From contig CAAGFP010000006.1 of assembly GCA_900769175.1 (NCBI GenBank), positions 1 to 58,169 of the forward strand: a DNA stretch of 58,169 bases, written 5' to 3'. Numbering within the stretch: position 1 is the first letter of the stretch; every line of letters starts with the position of its first letter. A program made the translations under genes and the position numbers. A model generated the notes under the pieces. It saw only the letters and a program-made list of their open reading frames with translations. It had not been told where the DNA came from and ran no database searches. This stretch comes from Lachnospiraceae bacterium. Its GTDB lineage: Bacteria > Bacillota > Clostridia > Lachnospirales > Lachnospiraceae. Below are positions 44,464 through 52,470 of the stretch, piece by piece.

Positions 44464-45639
44464 CTAGAAATTTCTTCCATCGAAAATCCTTCTTAGTTTT
44501 TCAGCGAAATTATATTCTCTTAATACTTTTTCCGTTCCGCGTTTCGCAATCGCAATTCGTTCTTCTTCATGTGCTAAATAATATTCTGTCAATTCAAGAA
44601 GTTCCTCAAGACTTCTGTACATGACAACTTCTTTCCCATTTTCAAATTCTTTTGCTAAATCTTCCTGGTAGTTTGTAAGTACGAAGCCTCCGCATGCCAT
44701 AATTTCGAGAACACGGATGGGAATCCCTTTCCGAATGGAGCGCGGAGTGATATATACATTAATTTTACTGCAGTGATATACCAAGGGAGCTTTTCTTGAA
44801 AACGGAAGCTTCCCCATATTTCGAATCTCCGGATACTGCTCCGTATTTGAAGCAGAATATAACTTGAAATCGAACTTTTTCGCCAACGCACGAATCGCAG
44901 ATTTTCTTTCTTCAATTGTAATTTTACGAGCCAGCACCGATTCTATGGCAATCGCTTCCTGGCTTGCAAAAAAATAATGATCCTTGCGCAAGTCTGCTTC
45001 TTTAATCAGGAATTCCGTTATTTCATCATCTACATTCCGGTATAAAATATTGCCACCGTATGTAAATTTCTTTTCTTTCACCAAAGAAACAATCCGTTTA
45101 TAAGTTTCGGTTTCTTTCGCCTGACCGGAAATGGTTTTAAAGGAATTATTATTACTTTCATATAATGTGCCAACAAAAGAAACATCCGAGGTATATGTTT
45201 TTAATTCCGACTCATGTACATTTCTCATTGCGTTGTCGAACAACATTTTATCCGCAGCAAGAGACATATATTGAACATTATTGATATTCTGTTGCTTCAT
45301 TTCTTTCACATGCTCGGAATCAAATGAAAAAATTCGGTTGCAGGGAAGTTGTGCCTGATAGGAATAAAGATTCCACTGCGGAATATGGAATAGCCACGAG
45401 ACGTATAGAATATTGGCTTTCTGTGCAATGGTTGCGAAATTATGGAAATAATCCACAGTAAAAATAATAGTTGCATGTATGGTGTTCACGTCATGCAGAA
45501 TTGATAACTGGTTCTGCTGCGTGAAATAATCCTCTTTCGGTTCCATACTGACAGCGTGAACGAAATGTCCCAGCTCTTTTAATGTATTTTCAATTACTTT
45601 TTCGTTGAAATTGCCCCATTGATAAAACAATATTCTCAT
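44464..45639 (-). CDS. CgeB/DUF3880-type glycosyltransferase, candidate flagellin modifier
   Basis: A 391-residue soluble protein. The N-terminal half (MRILFYQWGNFNEKVIENTLKELGH and IIFTVDYFHNFATIAQK) resembles DUF3880, and the C-terminal half is a GT1-like donor domain (VYITPRSIRKGIPIRVLEIMACGGFVLTNYQEDL, about residues 292-325) as in CgeB proteins. It directly follows the flagellin gene, with only a terminator and repeat between. In Clostridia, flagellin glycosyltransferase genes often follow fliC, so flagellin modification is plausible but not proved. GGGAG and GAGG precede the ATG. Confidence 0.76.
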   Translation of the reverse strand: MRILFYQWGNFNEKVIENTLKELGHFVHAVSMEPKEDYFTQQNQLSILHDVNTIHATIIFTVDYFHNFATIAQKANILYVSWLFHIPQWNLYSYQAQLPCNRIFSFDSEHVKEMKQQNINNVQYMSLAADKMLFDNAMRNVHESELKTYTSDVSFVGTLYESNNNSFKTISGQAKETETYKRIVSLVKEKKFTYGGNILYRNVDDEITEFLIKEADLRKDHYFFASQEAIAIESVLARKITIEERKSAIRALAKKFDFKLYSASNTEQYPEIRNMGKLPFSRKAPLVYHCSKINVYITPRSIRKGIPIRVLEIMACGGFVLTNYQEDLAKEFENGKEVVMYRSLEELLELTEYYLAHEEERIAIAKRGTEKVLREYNFAEKLRRIFDGRNF

Positions 45640-45712
45640 AGACCTCTACTCCCTTACGCAGAGATTCTAACACAAAATGAAGAGAACGGGCAAGAAGGAA
45701 TTTAGATAAAAA

Positions 45713-45842
45713 AGAATCTCGCTTGTGAGATTCTCGCGCCGAGCGCGGTCGCTTGCGACATCCTTCATCTTCGCGCGAGTGCGCATCCTTAGCGGAGCGT
45801 TTTTTAATGCAATAGGAAATTCGGAGGAATTTCCTATTGCAT
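45713..45842 (-). repeat. Dispersed modular repeat, copy B (complete)
   Basis: This is the fullest copy. It has the AGAATCTCGC hairpin (45713-45722 with 45725-45734), a GC-rich middle with GTCGC-AA-GCGAC-like pairing, a GACATCCTTCATCTT segment, the CGCGCGAGTGCGCATCCTT core (about 45772-45790), and a perfect 16-bp hairpin (45807-45822 with 45827-45842, loop GGAG). Read on the minus strand it runs from the 16-bp hairpin to the 45734-45713 hairpin followed by TTTTTT, a terminator-like end. It lies between the flagellin terminator and the glycosyltransferase gene. Confidence 0.82.
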
Positions 45843-45875
45843 AAAAAAAGGAACCGGAAAACTCCGGTTCCTTTT
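45843..45875 (-). terminator. Flagellin terminator
   Basis: A perfect stem of at least nine GC-rich pairs (GGAACCGGA at 45850-45858 with 45863-45871), extended by A-T pairs and followed by seven T on the minus strand, 18 bases after the flagellin stop. Confidence 0.92.
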
Positions 45876-45893
45876 GGTAGTTTTGCAATGAAA

Positions 45894-46709
45894 TTATCCA
45901 AGTAAGGATAATACGTTCTGATTAGCCTGGTTAGCCTGAGCCAGCATTGCAGTTCCTGCCTGAGCAAGAATGTTATTGTTGGAGTACTTAACCATTTCAG
46001 TAGCCATATCAGTATCACGAATCTGAGATTCAGCTGCTGTGGTGTTTTCAACAACGTTGTTCAAGTTGTTGATGGTGTGCTCAAGTCTGTTCTGGTAAGC
46101 ACCAAGATCAGATCTCTGAGTTGATACAGTCTCAAGAGCGTTCTTAACACTAGTAATAAATGCCTGTGCTTTAGATCTAGTTGTGATATCGCCAGCGGTA
46201 ATTTGAAGTGCAGAAGCATCCATCTTCTTCATGGTAAGTGTGATGGTGTTATTACCAACTCCTTCAGAGCCAACCTGCAAATCAATGCTCTTTTCCGCAT
46301 CAAGAAGTCCCTGTTCGTTGAATTTGGTGGATTCAGCAACACGGCTGATTTCGTTTTTAAGCTGAGTTACCTCTGCATTCAGATACTCACGATCCTTTGT
46401 CATGTTAGTACCGTTAGCGGACTGAACAGCAAGTTCGTTCATTCTCTGTAACATATCATGAACTTCGTTTAATGCACCTTCAGCTGTCTGTACGCAGGAG
46501 ATACCATCCTGTGCATTGGAAACTGCTTTTGTAAGACCTCTGATCTGACGTCTCATTTTTTCAGAAATTGCAAGTCCGGCTGCATCATCTGCTGCACGGT
46601 TGATCTTGAAACCGGAAGATAACTTCTCGGTTGACTTTGCCTGAGATGTAGAAGTTAAGCCAAGCATTCTGTTAGAGTTCATTGCTTTAAGATTGTGTTG
46701 TACTACCAT
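45894..46709 (-). CDS. fliC: Flagellin
   Basis: A 271-residue flagellin. The N-terminal D0/D1 (VVQHNLKAMNSNRMLGL, STEKLSSGFKINRAADDAAGLAISEKMR) and C-terminal D1/D0 (NRLEHTINNLNNVVENTTAAESQIRD to ANQANQNVLSLLG) are complete. The centre is short, so the surface D2/D3 domains are missing, as in B. subtilis Hag. It is exported by the flagellar type III system and polymerises into the filament. A very strong AAGGAGGA site, a leader hairpin and a sigma-28 promoter precede it, and its own terminator follows, so it is a single-gene, high-level transcript. It is likely under FliW-CsrA control; both regulators are encoded upstream. Confidence 0.97.
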   Translation of the reverse strand: MVVQHNLKAMNSNRMLGLTSTSQAKSTEKLSSGFKINRAADDAAGLAISEKMRRQIRGLTKAVSNAQDGISCVQTAEGALNEVHDMLQRMNELAVQSANGTNMTKDREYLNAEVTQLKNEISRVAESTKFNEQGLLDAEKSIDLQVGSEGVGNNTITLTMKKMDASALQITAGDITTRSKAQAFITSVKNALETVSTQRSDLGAYQNRLEHTINNLNNVVENTTAAESQIRDTDMATEMVKYSNNNILAQAGTAMLAQANQANQNVLSLLG

Positions 46710-46716
46710 AATTTTT

Positions 46717-46749
46717 TCCTCCTTGAATTTACGGTGGCATCCTTGCCAC
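46717..46749 (-). promoter_or_regulatory. Flagellin leader: CsrA-type hairpin and Shine-Dalgarno site
   Basis: On the minus strand a six-pair hairpin, GTGGCA-AGGA-TGCCAC (46749-46734), shows AAGGAT in its loop region, which matches the core of the CsrA consensus. The ribosome site AAGGAGGA (46724-46717), ten bases further on, holds two more GGA triplets. Two sites, one over the Shine-Dalgarno, is the layout of the B. subtilis hag leader. Confidence 0.75.
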
Positions 46750-46829
46750 TCGGTGAGTAATAAAGAATTCCGGCCGTACGCTCCGCATCTTCATTACCGG
46801 TTAATAAGTATTTGTTTTACTTGTACTAT

Positions 46830-46856
46830 ATATCGGAGTATCTGAAAGATACTTAA
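46830..46856 (-). promoter_or_regulatory. Sigma-28 (SigD) promoter of flagellin
   Basis: TTAA, a 16-base spacer and CCGATAT (46836-46830) on the minus strand fit the sigma-28 consensus. The leader is about 110-120 bases. Runs of A and T just upstream (about 46862-46900) resemble an UP element. Confidence 0.82.
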
Positions 46857-46954
46857 CCCCAATTTAGCAATTTTTTTAATTTTTTTAAAAATTTCCGAAA
46901 AATTTATCATTTTCGTCAAAAATGTCTGTTTTTCTGAAAGATTGGGATGTGAAA

Positions 46955-47428
46955 TCAGCTTTTCTTATCCATTAATTGCGGATCCACCGTATTGATTTTA
47001 CTCATTTTATTATAATACTGGATGGCTGCCTGGCTTCCGAGACGGGATTGTTTGATTTTATTCTGGTTTTCGCGGAATTTCTTCTCGATTAGCACTTTGT
47101 TTCTTTGCTCTGTCGCTTCCAGCTCCACACTTAAATCGGTAACTGTTTTGATTTGCGCTTTCATTCCGGCAATTTCCGTACCATACTTTCCCTTATTGGC
47201 TTTCAATTCTTCTGAAATCCGGTCAAATACAGACTGAAATCCTTCATCCTGTTTTAACAGTTCAGAAATCAGTTTCTCTTTTTCTTCTCCGGTTCGGTCA
47301 AACAAATCCCAGTCCGGCTCCTCGAATTCCATCAGCTGCCTTTGGGTTTCTGACTTCTTAATCAGTTCCTTTAAGATTTCTTCTTTTCGCATTAAAGATT
47401 CTTTTAATAAATCCAGATACTCTTTCAT
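46955..47428 (-). CDS. FliT-like flagellar chaperone (candidate)
   Basis: A 157-residue, strongly charged and helical protein (LLKESLMRKEEILKELIKKSETQRQLM, then PDWDLFDRTGEEKEKLISELL). That second stretch resembles the FliT/FlgN chaperone fold. It follows fliD and fliS, which is where fliT stands in many bacteria, so a FliD chaperone role is likely but not certain. The frame begins with GTG then ATG; I used the ATG (47428) behind GGGGATG. A hairpin at 47457-47477 separates it from fliS. Confidence 0.62.
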   Translation of the reverse strand: MKEYLDLLKESLMRKEEILKELIKKSETQRQLMEFEEPDWDLFDRTGEEKEKLISELLKQDEGFQSVFDRISEELKANKGKYGTEIAGMKAQIKTVTDLSVELEATEQRNKVLIEKKFRENQNKIKQSRLGSQAAIQYYNKMSKINTVDPQLMDKKS

Positions 47429-47456
47429 CACTTCATCCCCGCTTATGGTAAAGAAT

Positions 47457-47477
47457 AAGGGGAGGTAAACTCCCCTT
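47457..47477 (-). terminator. Hairpin between fliS and the FliT-like gene
   Basis: AAGGGGAG (47457-47464) pairs perfectly with CTCCCCTT (47470-47477) around a five-base loop. The minus-strand tail is ATTCTTT, so it is a partial terminator or processing site within the operon. Confidence 0.5.
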
Positions 47478-47516
47478 TTGATTGTTTTTCATGCACTCGT
47501 CATGTTTCTGAAATGT

Positions 47517-47897
47517 CTAAACGCCCGGATTTTTATTCGCTTTCATCACTTCCACCCAGGTTTCACGCAAGGTTCTTAAATGTCCGACCGCTTCTTCCAT
47601 AATATCCGGATCTTTTTTTATATTTGCCTGTAAAGTCAACTGAAAAATATAGGCATAAATATTTTCAAAATCCTGTGCGACCGGATATTTCATATCCAGA
47701 GTCTGACGAAATTCATCGATTATCCTTTGTACCTTGATGATATTGTTATGCGCTTTCTGAACATCGTTCTCCTTCATTGCCATAATGGCAATATTTCCGA
47801 ATTTAATGGCACCGTCATAAAGCATCAGGGTAAGTTCTGCCGGAGAGGCAGTCAGTATCTTACTGTTTTGATACTGCGCATAAGGATTGTTCACCAT
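47517..47897 (-). CDS. fliS: Flagellin export chaperone FliS
   Basis: A 126-residue helical protein with the FliS start NPYAQYQNSKILTASPAELTLMLYDGAIKF. FliS binds the C-terminus of flagellin in the cytoplasm, blocks early polymerisation and hands it to FlhA; in B. subtilis it also tunes the FliW-CsrA loop. It follows fliD by 26 bases with AAGGAG upstream. Confidence 0.95.
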   Translation of the reverse strand: MVNNPYAQYQNSKILTASPAELTLMLYDGAIKFGNIAIMAMKENDVQKAHNNIIKVQRIIDEFRQTLDMKYPVAQDFENIYAYIFQLTLQANIKKDPDIMEEAVGHLRTLRETWVEVMKANKNPGV

Positions 47898-47923
47898 CTC
47901 TTAAGTCTCCTTGAAATAAGTAT

Positions 47924-49423
47924 TTACATGTTAAACAAAGATGAAATTGCAGACTGTGAACTGTTTAACTTAGAAAGTGCTGCTTCCATCTGTGCGAAAC
48001 GCTTATAATAACGGTCTTCAATATCAGCCAGTTTTTCTTCCAGTTCGGCAATCTTTGAGTTGTAACTGTCATATTCCGTCTTCATCTGCTTGTCATTGTA
48101 TACTTTATAGATACTGCTGTAATCCGTAGAGCCCATCTTCGAATACATTGCATCGCTTAAATTCTTTGATAACTTCGTAAAGAATTCCGTAACCAATTCC
48201 GGATTGGAAGCGATTTTCGCACTCAGAATATCTTCTTTTCCGCTTGAAACGGAGTCATCCTTATCACCTGAAATATGATAAGAATATCTTTCGTTTTCAG
48301 CTGCTTCCATATATCCTTGTGTAGAAATACCAAAATCTGAAAGGTAATAAGTTTTTCCGTCAATCTCAACTCCCTGACTCATAGCATCTTTCATAGCCAT
48401 CATAACTCCGGAAAGAGTCGAATCGCGGCGAAGCAGGGAATTTTTCACCTTTTCTTCCCATTTTTCCACTTCCTTATCACTTAATGATTCTTTTTCTTCG
48501 TCAAGGAGCGGTTCATATCCTTTGGCAGACGGTGCATTGTATGCAGTACTCATGCTCTTCATTACATCGTTATATTCAGAGAACAAAGCCTTAATACTAT
48601 TGTAAATTTCAGACGTATCTTTTTTCGTTGTGACAGAGATTTCTTCGTTTGCCAAAGCATTTACGGTATATGTAGAACCATTAATCTGGAAGGTATTGCT
48701 GGATGATGTAAACTTCGCACCATTTAACACCAATTCTGCGTCTGAGCCTTCAATCCTTGTAGCACCGCTTTCCTGAGTTAATCCCAGCTTCGCTAAGGCT
48801 TCATTTCCTTTCGTGTCATTGACCGAAAAACTGAAATCATTCTGTTCCCCTGTGGCAGAAGCGCTAACAAAGAATCTTTTATTTCCGGAATCAAAATTTG
48901 CCTTCACTCCACTTTGTTTGAACAAATCTGCAAGATCACTCAATGACATATCAGCAGTCACTGTAATCTCTTTTTCATTTTCTCCGCTTTTGATGGTGAA
49001 TGATGTTCCTTCTTCAATACCCAAATCGACAACTTTTGTATTACTGCTTACAGCATTCCCGTTCTCATCCGTAGAGAGCTCTCCTCCGGTTAAATATCCC
49101 GTTTTTGCGAGTTTATTTATTTTGGCAGTCTGAACTCCCTCTGATGCGCCCTCACCAGACACAACGGAAAGTGCTGAATTAGAAGTACTTGTTACTTTTT
49201 TGTTATAAGCTGTAGAATACTTCATGGAAGTAAGTTTTCCGGAATACAATCCATAAATCTTACTGTTCATATCCTTCCATACTTCCTGCTTCCATTCCAA
49301 CTTAATCTGCGCTTTCTTCGCATCGTCCACCTTTGTTTTTTTCGAAGAAACAAGCGCGCCGATTACTGCTTCTGTATCAATTCCGGAATTCATTCCCGTA
49401 AATCTGATTTTATCTGTTGCCAT
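47924..49423 (-). CDS. fliD: Flagellar filament cap protein FliD (HAP2)
   Basis: A 499-residue protein with FliD_N (RFTGMNSGIDTEAVIGALVSSKKTKVDDAK, about 6-35) and a C-terminal FliD_C that ends in a long coiled coil (YNSKIAELEEKLADIEDRYYKRFAQMEAALSKLNSSQSAI). It caps the filament and folds incoming flagellin. AGGAGG precedes the ATG, 11 bases after flaG. Confidence 0.95.
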   Translation of the reverse strand: MATDKIRFTGMNSGIDTEAVIGALVSSKKTKVDDAKKAQIKLEWKQEVWKDMNSKIYGLYSGKLTSMKYSTAYNKKVTSTSNSALSVVSGEGASEGVQTAKINKLAKTGYLTGGELSTDENGNAVSSNTKVVDLGIEEGTSFTIKSGENEKEITVTADMSLSDLADLFKQSGVKANFDSGNKRFFVSASATGEQNDFSFSVNDTKGNEALAKLGLTQESGATRIEGSDAELVLNGAKFTSSSNTFQINGSTYTVNALANEEISVTTKKDTSEIYNSIKALFSEYNDVMKSMSTAYNAPSAKGYEPLLDEEKESLSDKEVEKWEEKVKNSLLRRDSTLSGVMMAMKDAMSQGVEIDGKTYYLSDFGISTQGYMEAAENERYSYHISGDKDDSVSSGKEDILSAKIASNPELVTEFFTKLSKNLSDAMYSKMGSTDYSSIYKVYNDKQMKTEYDSYNSKIAELEEKLADIEDRYYKRFAQMEAALSKLNSSQSAISSLFNM

Positions 49424-49434
49424 GTTTGTTCCTC

Positions 49435-49869
49435 CTATCTTTTCTCATCTACCAGAATACCGGCCATTTCCCAAGCCTTTGCAATCATATCAAGGGTTTT
49501 TTCCGGCGGAAGTTCCTTGATGACCTTCTTGGTATCCCTGTCAATAATTTTAATCGTAACACGGTTGGTTCCTTCGTGAATACCAAACTGTACCTCCGAA
49601 TTGCTGATTATCTTTTTATTCATTTCATCAACCGCTTTACGAATCTGTTCGTTTGTTCTTTGCTGATTATCCTGATTATTCAGGAAATCGGAATCGTTCT
49701 TTTCTTTCGTTTTCTCTACTGCGGGAGTATTGGCATCTATTCTTGGAGTACTCTCCATTGCCGTCTCATCCATGATTCTGTTCCCGCCTGCCTCTGCGCT
49801 TTGTACCGGCATTTTGATTCCTTCTGCCTGGAAGGATGTTACGCCACCTAAGCTGTCAATCATTGCCAT
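49435..49869 (-). CDS. flaG: FlaG family flagellar protein
   Basis: A 144-residue protein with a variable N-terminal half and the FlaG C-terminus (LRKAVDEMNKKI-like segment, VQFGIHEGTNRVTIKIIDRDTKKVIKELPPEKTLDMIAKA). FlaG affects filament length in several bacteria. It heads the flaG-fliD-fliS unit with a near-perfect GGAGGTGA ribosome site and a sigma-28 promoter about 80 bases upstream. Confidence 0.9.
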   Translation of the reverse strand: MAMIDSLGGVTSFQAEGIKMPVQSAEAGGNRIMDETAMESTPRIDANTPAVEKTKEKNDSDFLNNQDNQQRTNEQIRKAVDEMNKKIISNSEVQFGIHEGTNRVTIKIIDRDTKKVIKELPPEKTLDMIAKAWEMAGILVDEKR

Positions 49870-49942
49870 ATAATCACCTCCATGTGATAAAACAAAAATC
49901 CAATATACCTTTTTGAAAAGCCTAAACGCCCTTTCATAGGGT

Positions 49943-49970
49943 ATATCGGATTAAAATTCAAATATTTTAG
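49943..49970 (-). promoter_or_regulatory. Sigma-28 promoter of flaG-fliD-fliS
   Basis: CTAAA (49970-49966), a 16-base spacer and CCGATAT (49949-49943) on the minus strand. The rest of the 236-base gap (49870-50105) holds only AT-rich sequence and a small hairpin near 50051-50075. Confidence 0.8.
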
Positions 49971-50105
49971 TAATAATCAGCAAAAATTTAAAATTTTCTG
50001 ATTTTTCTTATTTTTCTATCATCCGTTCTTTTAAATGATTCCGTTTTGACGGATATTATGATTTCGCTCATAATAATTTCGTACATTCATTGTTTTATTG
50101 CCGAA

Positions 50106-50321
50106 TTAAAATATCCCTTTCAAGGAAGAAGGATCCACTGCATTTGCCGCTTCGCGGTTTGCTTCCTGAATCTGAACATATACCTCTTTACGGTATACCG
50201 GAACTTCTTTGGGCGCATTGATTCCAAGCTTTACCTGATCGCCCTTTACCTCTAAAACCGTAATTTCTACATTATTATTGATTACAATTGCTTCGCCTTT
50301 TTTTCTTGTCAACGCCAACAT
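50106..50321 (-). CDS. csrA: Carbon storage regulator CsrA
   Basis: A 71-residue RNA-binding protein with the standard start MLALTRKKGEAIVINNNVEI and VKLGINAPKEVPVYRKEVY; the conserved Arg of the RNA-binding surface and the Val-Tyr-Arg are present. An open frame extends 13 codons further upstream, but ATG 50321 gives the family start, with AGGTG before it and one base after the fliW stop. CsrA blocks flagellin translation until FliW binds it. Confidence 0.95.
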   Translation of the reverse strand: MLALTRKKGEAIVINNNVEITVLEVKGDQVKLGINAPKEVPVYRKEVYVQIQEANREAANAVDPSSLKGIF

Positions 50322-50322
50322 A

Positions 50323-50772
50323 TTATTCACCTGCCTTCTTATTATTCTGTAAAATCTCATAAACAGGGAATTTCACTTCATAATCTTCCAGAATTACCTG
50401 TATTGCCTTGCATAATGCAGTATTAATCACAAAAGGCGCCATAAGATTTACGGTCATCTTGGTTACATCCTTCGGAACGGAGATGGTAGTTAATACCAGT
50501 AAATCTTCCGGTGCAAAGCTGCCGATTCTTTTCAATAATTCATCCTCAACCATGGGATTGTAATCACTTTTTACAATCAACGGGTCAATCACCGGCATTG
50601 CAAAGCCCGGTTCTTCAATGGACTGCAACCAGCGGATTCCGCCTTCTACTTCACTATCATGAATCAGAACGAAACTTTTCAGATCCGCAAAGCCGACAAT
50701 TCCGTCCGGAAACTGAATGATTTTTTCTTCATCTACTTCGATTTCCCCAAATACTCTGGTGTTAATTTTCAT
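50323..50772 (-). CDS. fliW: Flagellar assembly factor FliW
   Basis: A 149-residue protein with the FliW pattern INTRVFGEIEVDEEKIIQFPDGIVGFADLKSFVLI and FAPEDLLVLTTISVPKDVTKMTVNLMAPFVIN. FliW is a non-competitive antagonist of CsrA and is itself titrated by free flagellin. Two in-frame ATGs exist; the one at 50772 has AGAGGG seven bases upstream and is preferred. It is coupled to csrA. Confidence 0.95.
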   Translation of the reverse strand: MKINTRVFGEIEVDEEKIIQFPDGIVGFADLKSFVLIHDSEVEGGIRWLQSIEEPGFAMPVIDPLIVKSDYNPMVEDELLKRIGSFAPEDLLVLTTISVPKDVTKMTVNLMAPFVINTALCKAIQVILEDYEVKFPVYEILQNNKKAGE

Positions 50773-50791
50773 GCTCATACCCTCTCATTTC

Positions 50792-52327
50792 CTAAATATA
50801 GTTTAAAAGTGATGTCTGTAAAATTTTACCTGTAGCCGCCAATGCAGCATTATAAGTTAATTGTGCACTTCCGAGTTCCACTGCAAGTTCTGCCAAATCT
50901 GCATCGTCATTCTTTGAAGTAAGTTCCGTAAAGGATGCCTGCTGGTTATTCAGACGGTTCTCTACAAGTTCAAGACGACTTCCCCGGTTTCCGTTATTCG
51001 TCAATGCAAGATTCACTTTATCCAGATAGCCTCTCATGGAAGTAATTCCGTTTTCAAATCTCTTCTGAAGGTTATCTTCCATAAAAGTCTGTGCTTTCTC
51101 GGCAATTTCAAGCTGTGCACTTACCTCAGCCTCGTCATAACGGGAGTCCCCCTTCATACTCTTTAACTTCGTTACAACCTGGTCAATAGAGGACATCTTT
51201 TCGAGAAGTGCAATCATTTCATCGACACATCTCCCGATTCCGTGGTCAAACACTTCATCCGCTGTTGTATTCACTTCAAGCGTCTGGTTAAATCCGACAT
51301 CATAAGAAATAACCTGTTTTTCCTTGCTTCCGTTTTTGGTTAAATACACTTCATTATAATCGATTCCTTCACTGGAACATGCGAAATAATGTTCCGGCAT
51401 CAAATCGCCTTTTAACCAGTTCGTTTTTTCATAAGTGATATTAATCGGTGTAGAAGAATCCAATGCTTTTAAATTTTCAGCCGCCTTCGTTCCGAAAAGG
51501 AGTTCTCCGGTTTCCGGAACAAATACAATTGCAGTTTCATCATAATCCGCATACTCTTTATCTGCTACCATCCGATAAGGATCCGGTGAACCGTCTTTCG
51601 AAAGAACAACCGGTGTTCCGAGCGGCTGTGTGATAGGATTTCCGTCTGTATCATAACCGACCGTCTGTGTCAGTGTAGGAACGAAACCTGCATCCAAATC
51701 TTTGTAGCTTAACTGCATACGGATTACATCCATACTTTTAATTTCGGTTGCAGGAGTTGTAGTACCTGCATTATAATTTGCTTCATTAATATTCTTAACA
51801 TTCCCGATATTTACATGAGAAAAACTCTTAATATCCAGATTGGTAAGCTGCTCCGTAATCTGATATTTCTTTTCCGCGTCATTCTGGAAAGTCAGTTTGT
51901 AATCGGTACGATATCCGGTAAATAATGTTCTTCCTGCATAGTCAGCATCCCCGGTTGAATAAACCTCATTCCGATACTGTTTCAGTCCGTCAATCATAAT
52001 CGCACGGTCTGAGGTGGTAAGACTTCCCTTTGAACCTTTTTGAAATAAATCAATCATTTCGGTCAGAATATCCGTCGTGTTATTAATTGCACTTTCGGTT
52101 AAATCCAGCCAGTTCTGTGCATCCGGAATATTCTTTTTATAATATTGCGTAACCTGATTCAAATTCGTTCGAAGTCTTAGCGAACGAATTGCAACCACCG
52201 GGTCATCCGAAGGACGCGTAACGGTTTTCTTCGTGCTGATTTGTGTTTCAAGTTTGTCCTGAAGCACTTTACTGTTATTGATATTATATAAGGTATTATT
52301 CTGGATAATTTTATTCGTAACACGCAT
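50792..52327 (-). CDS. flgL: Flagellar hook-filament junction protein FlgL (HAP3)
   Basis: A 511-residue protein with a flagellin-like N-terminus (MRVTNKIIQNNTLYNINNSK, then KKTVTRPSDDPVVAIRSLRLR) and C-terminus (YNAALAATGKILQTSLLNYI). The long middle, about 300 residues, is larger than in E. coli FlgL. The ATG at 52327 with GGAG seven bases upstream gives the usual MRVT start; another ATG lies four codons earlier. Confidence 0.94.
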   Translation of the reverse strand: MRVTNKIIQNNTLYNINNSKVLQDKLETQISTKKTVTRPSDDPVVAIRSLRLRTNLNQVTQYYKKNIPDAQNWLDLTESAINNTTDILTEMIDLFQKGSKGSLTTSDRAIMIDGLKQYRNEVYSTGDADYAGRTLFTGYRTDYKLTFQNDAEKKYQITEQLTNLDIKSFSHVNIGNVKNINEANYNAGTTTPATEIKSMDVIRMQLSYKDLDAGFVPTLTQTVGYDTDGNPITQPLGTPVVLSKDGSPDPYRMVADKEYADYDETAIVFVPETGELLFGTKAAENLKALDSSTPINITYEKTNWLKGDLMPEHYFACSSEGIDYNEVYLTKNGSKEKQVISYDVGFNQTLEVNTTADEVFDHGIGRCVDEMIALLEKMSSIDQVVTKLKSMKGDSRYDEAEVSAQLEIAEKAQTFMEDNLQKRFENGITSMRGYLDKVNLALTNNGNRGSRLELVENRLNNQQASFTELTSKNDDADLAELAVELGSAQLTYNAALAATGKILQTSLLNYI

Positions 52328-52470
52328 AATCTGCTCCATTCTCCGAATTACATTCGGAATTCAATTCTCCACTCTCCAACCCGCTTCCGGAAACCAATCA
52401 TTTTACTCATTCAGTACTATAAGAAATCCCAACATGCTTTTCGTCCGGCCACGTTCGGAATTAAAAATGT

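Noticed and set aside
45590..46054. Minus-strand frame of 154 codons through repeat copy B
   Set aside because: It crosses the flagellin 3' end, its terminator and the repeat, so it cannot be a real gene.
50051..50075. AT-rich hairpin after csrA as operon terminator
   Set aside because: The stem is about eight A-T-rich pairs and no T-run follows; too weak to call, though some terminator for this operon should exist nearby.
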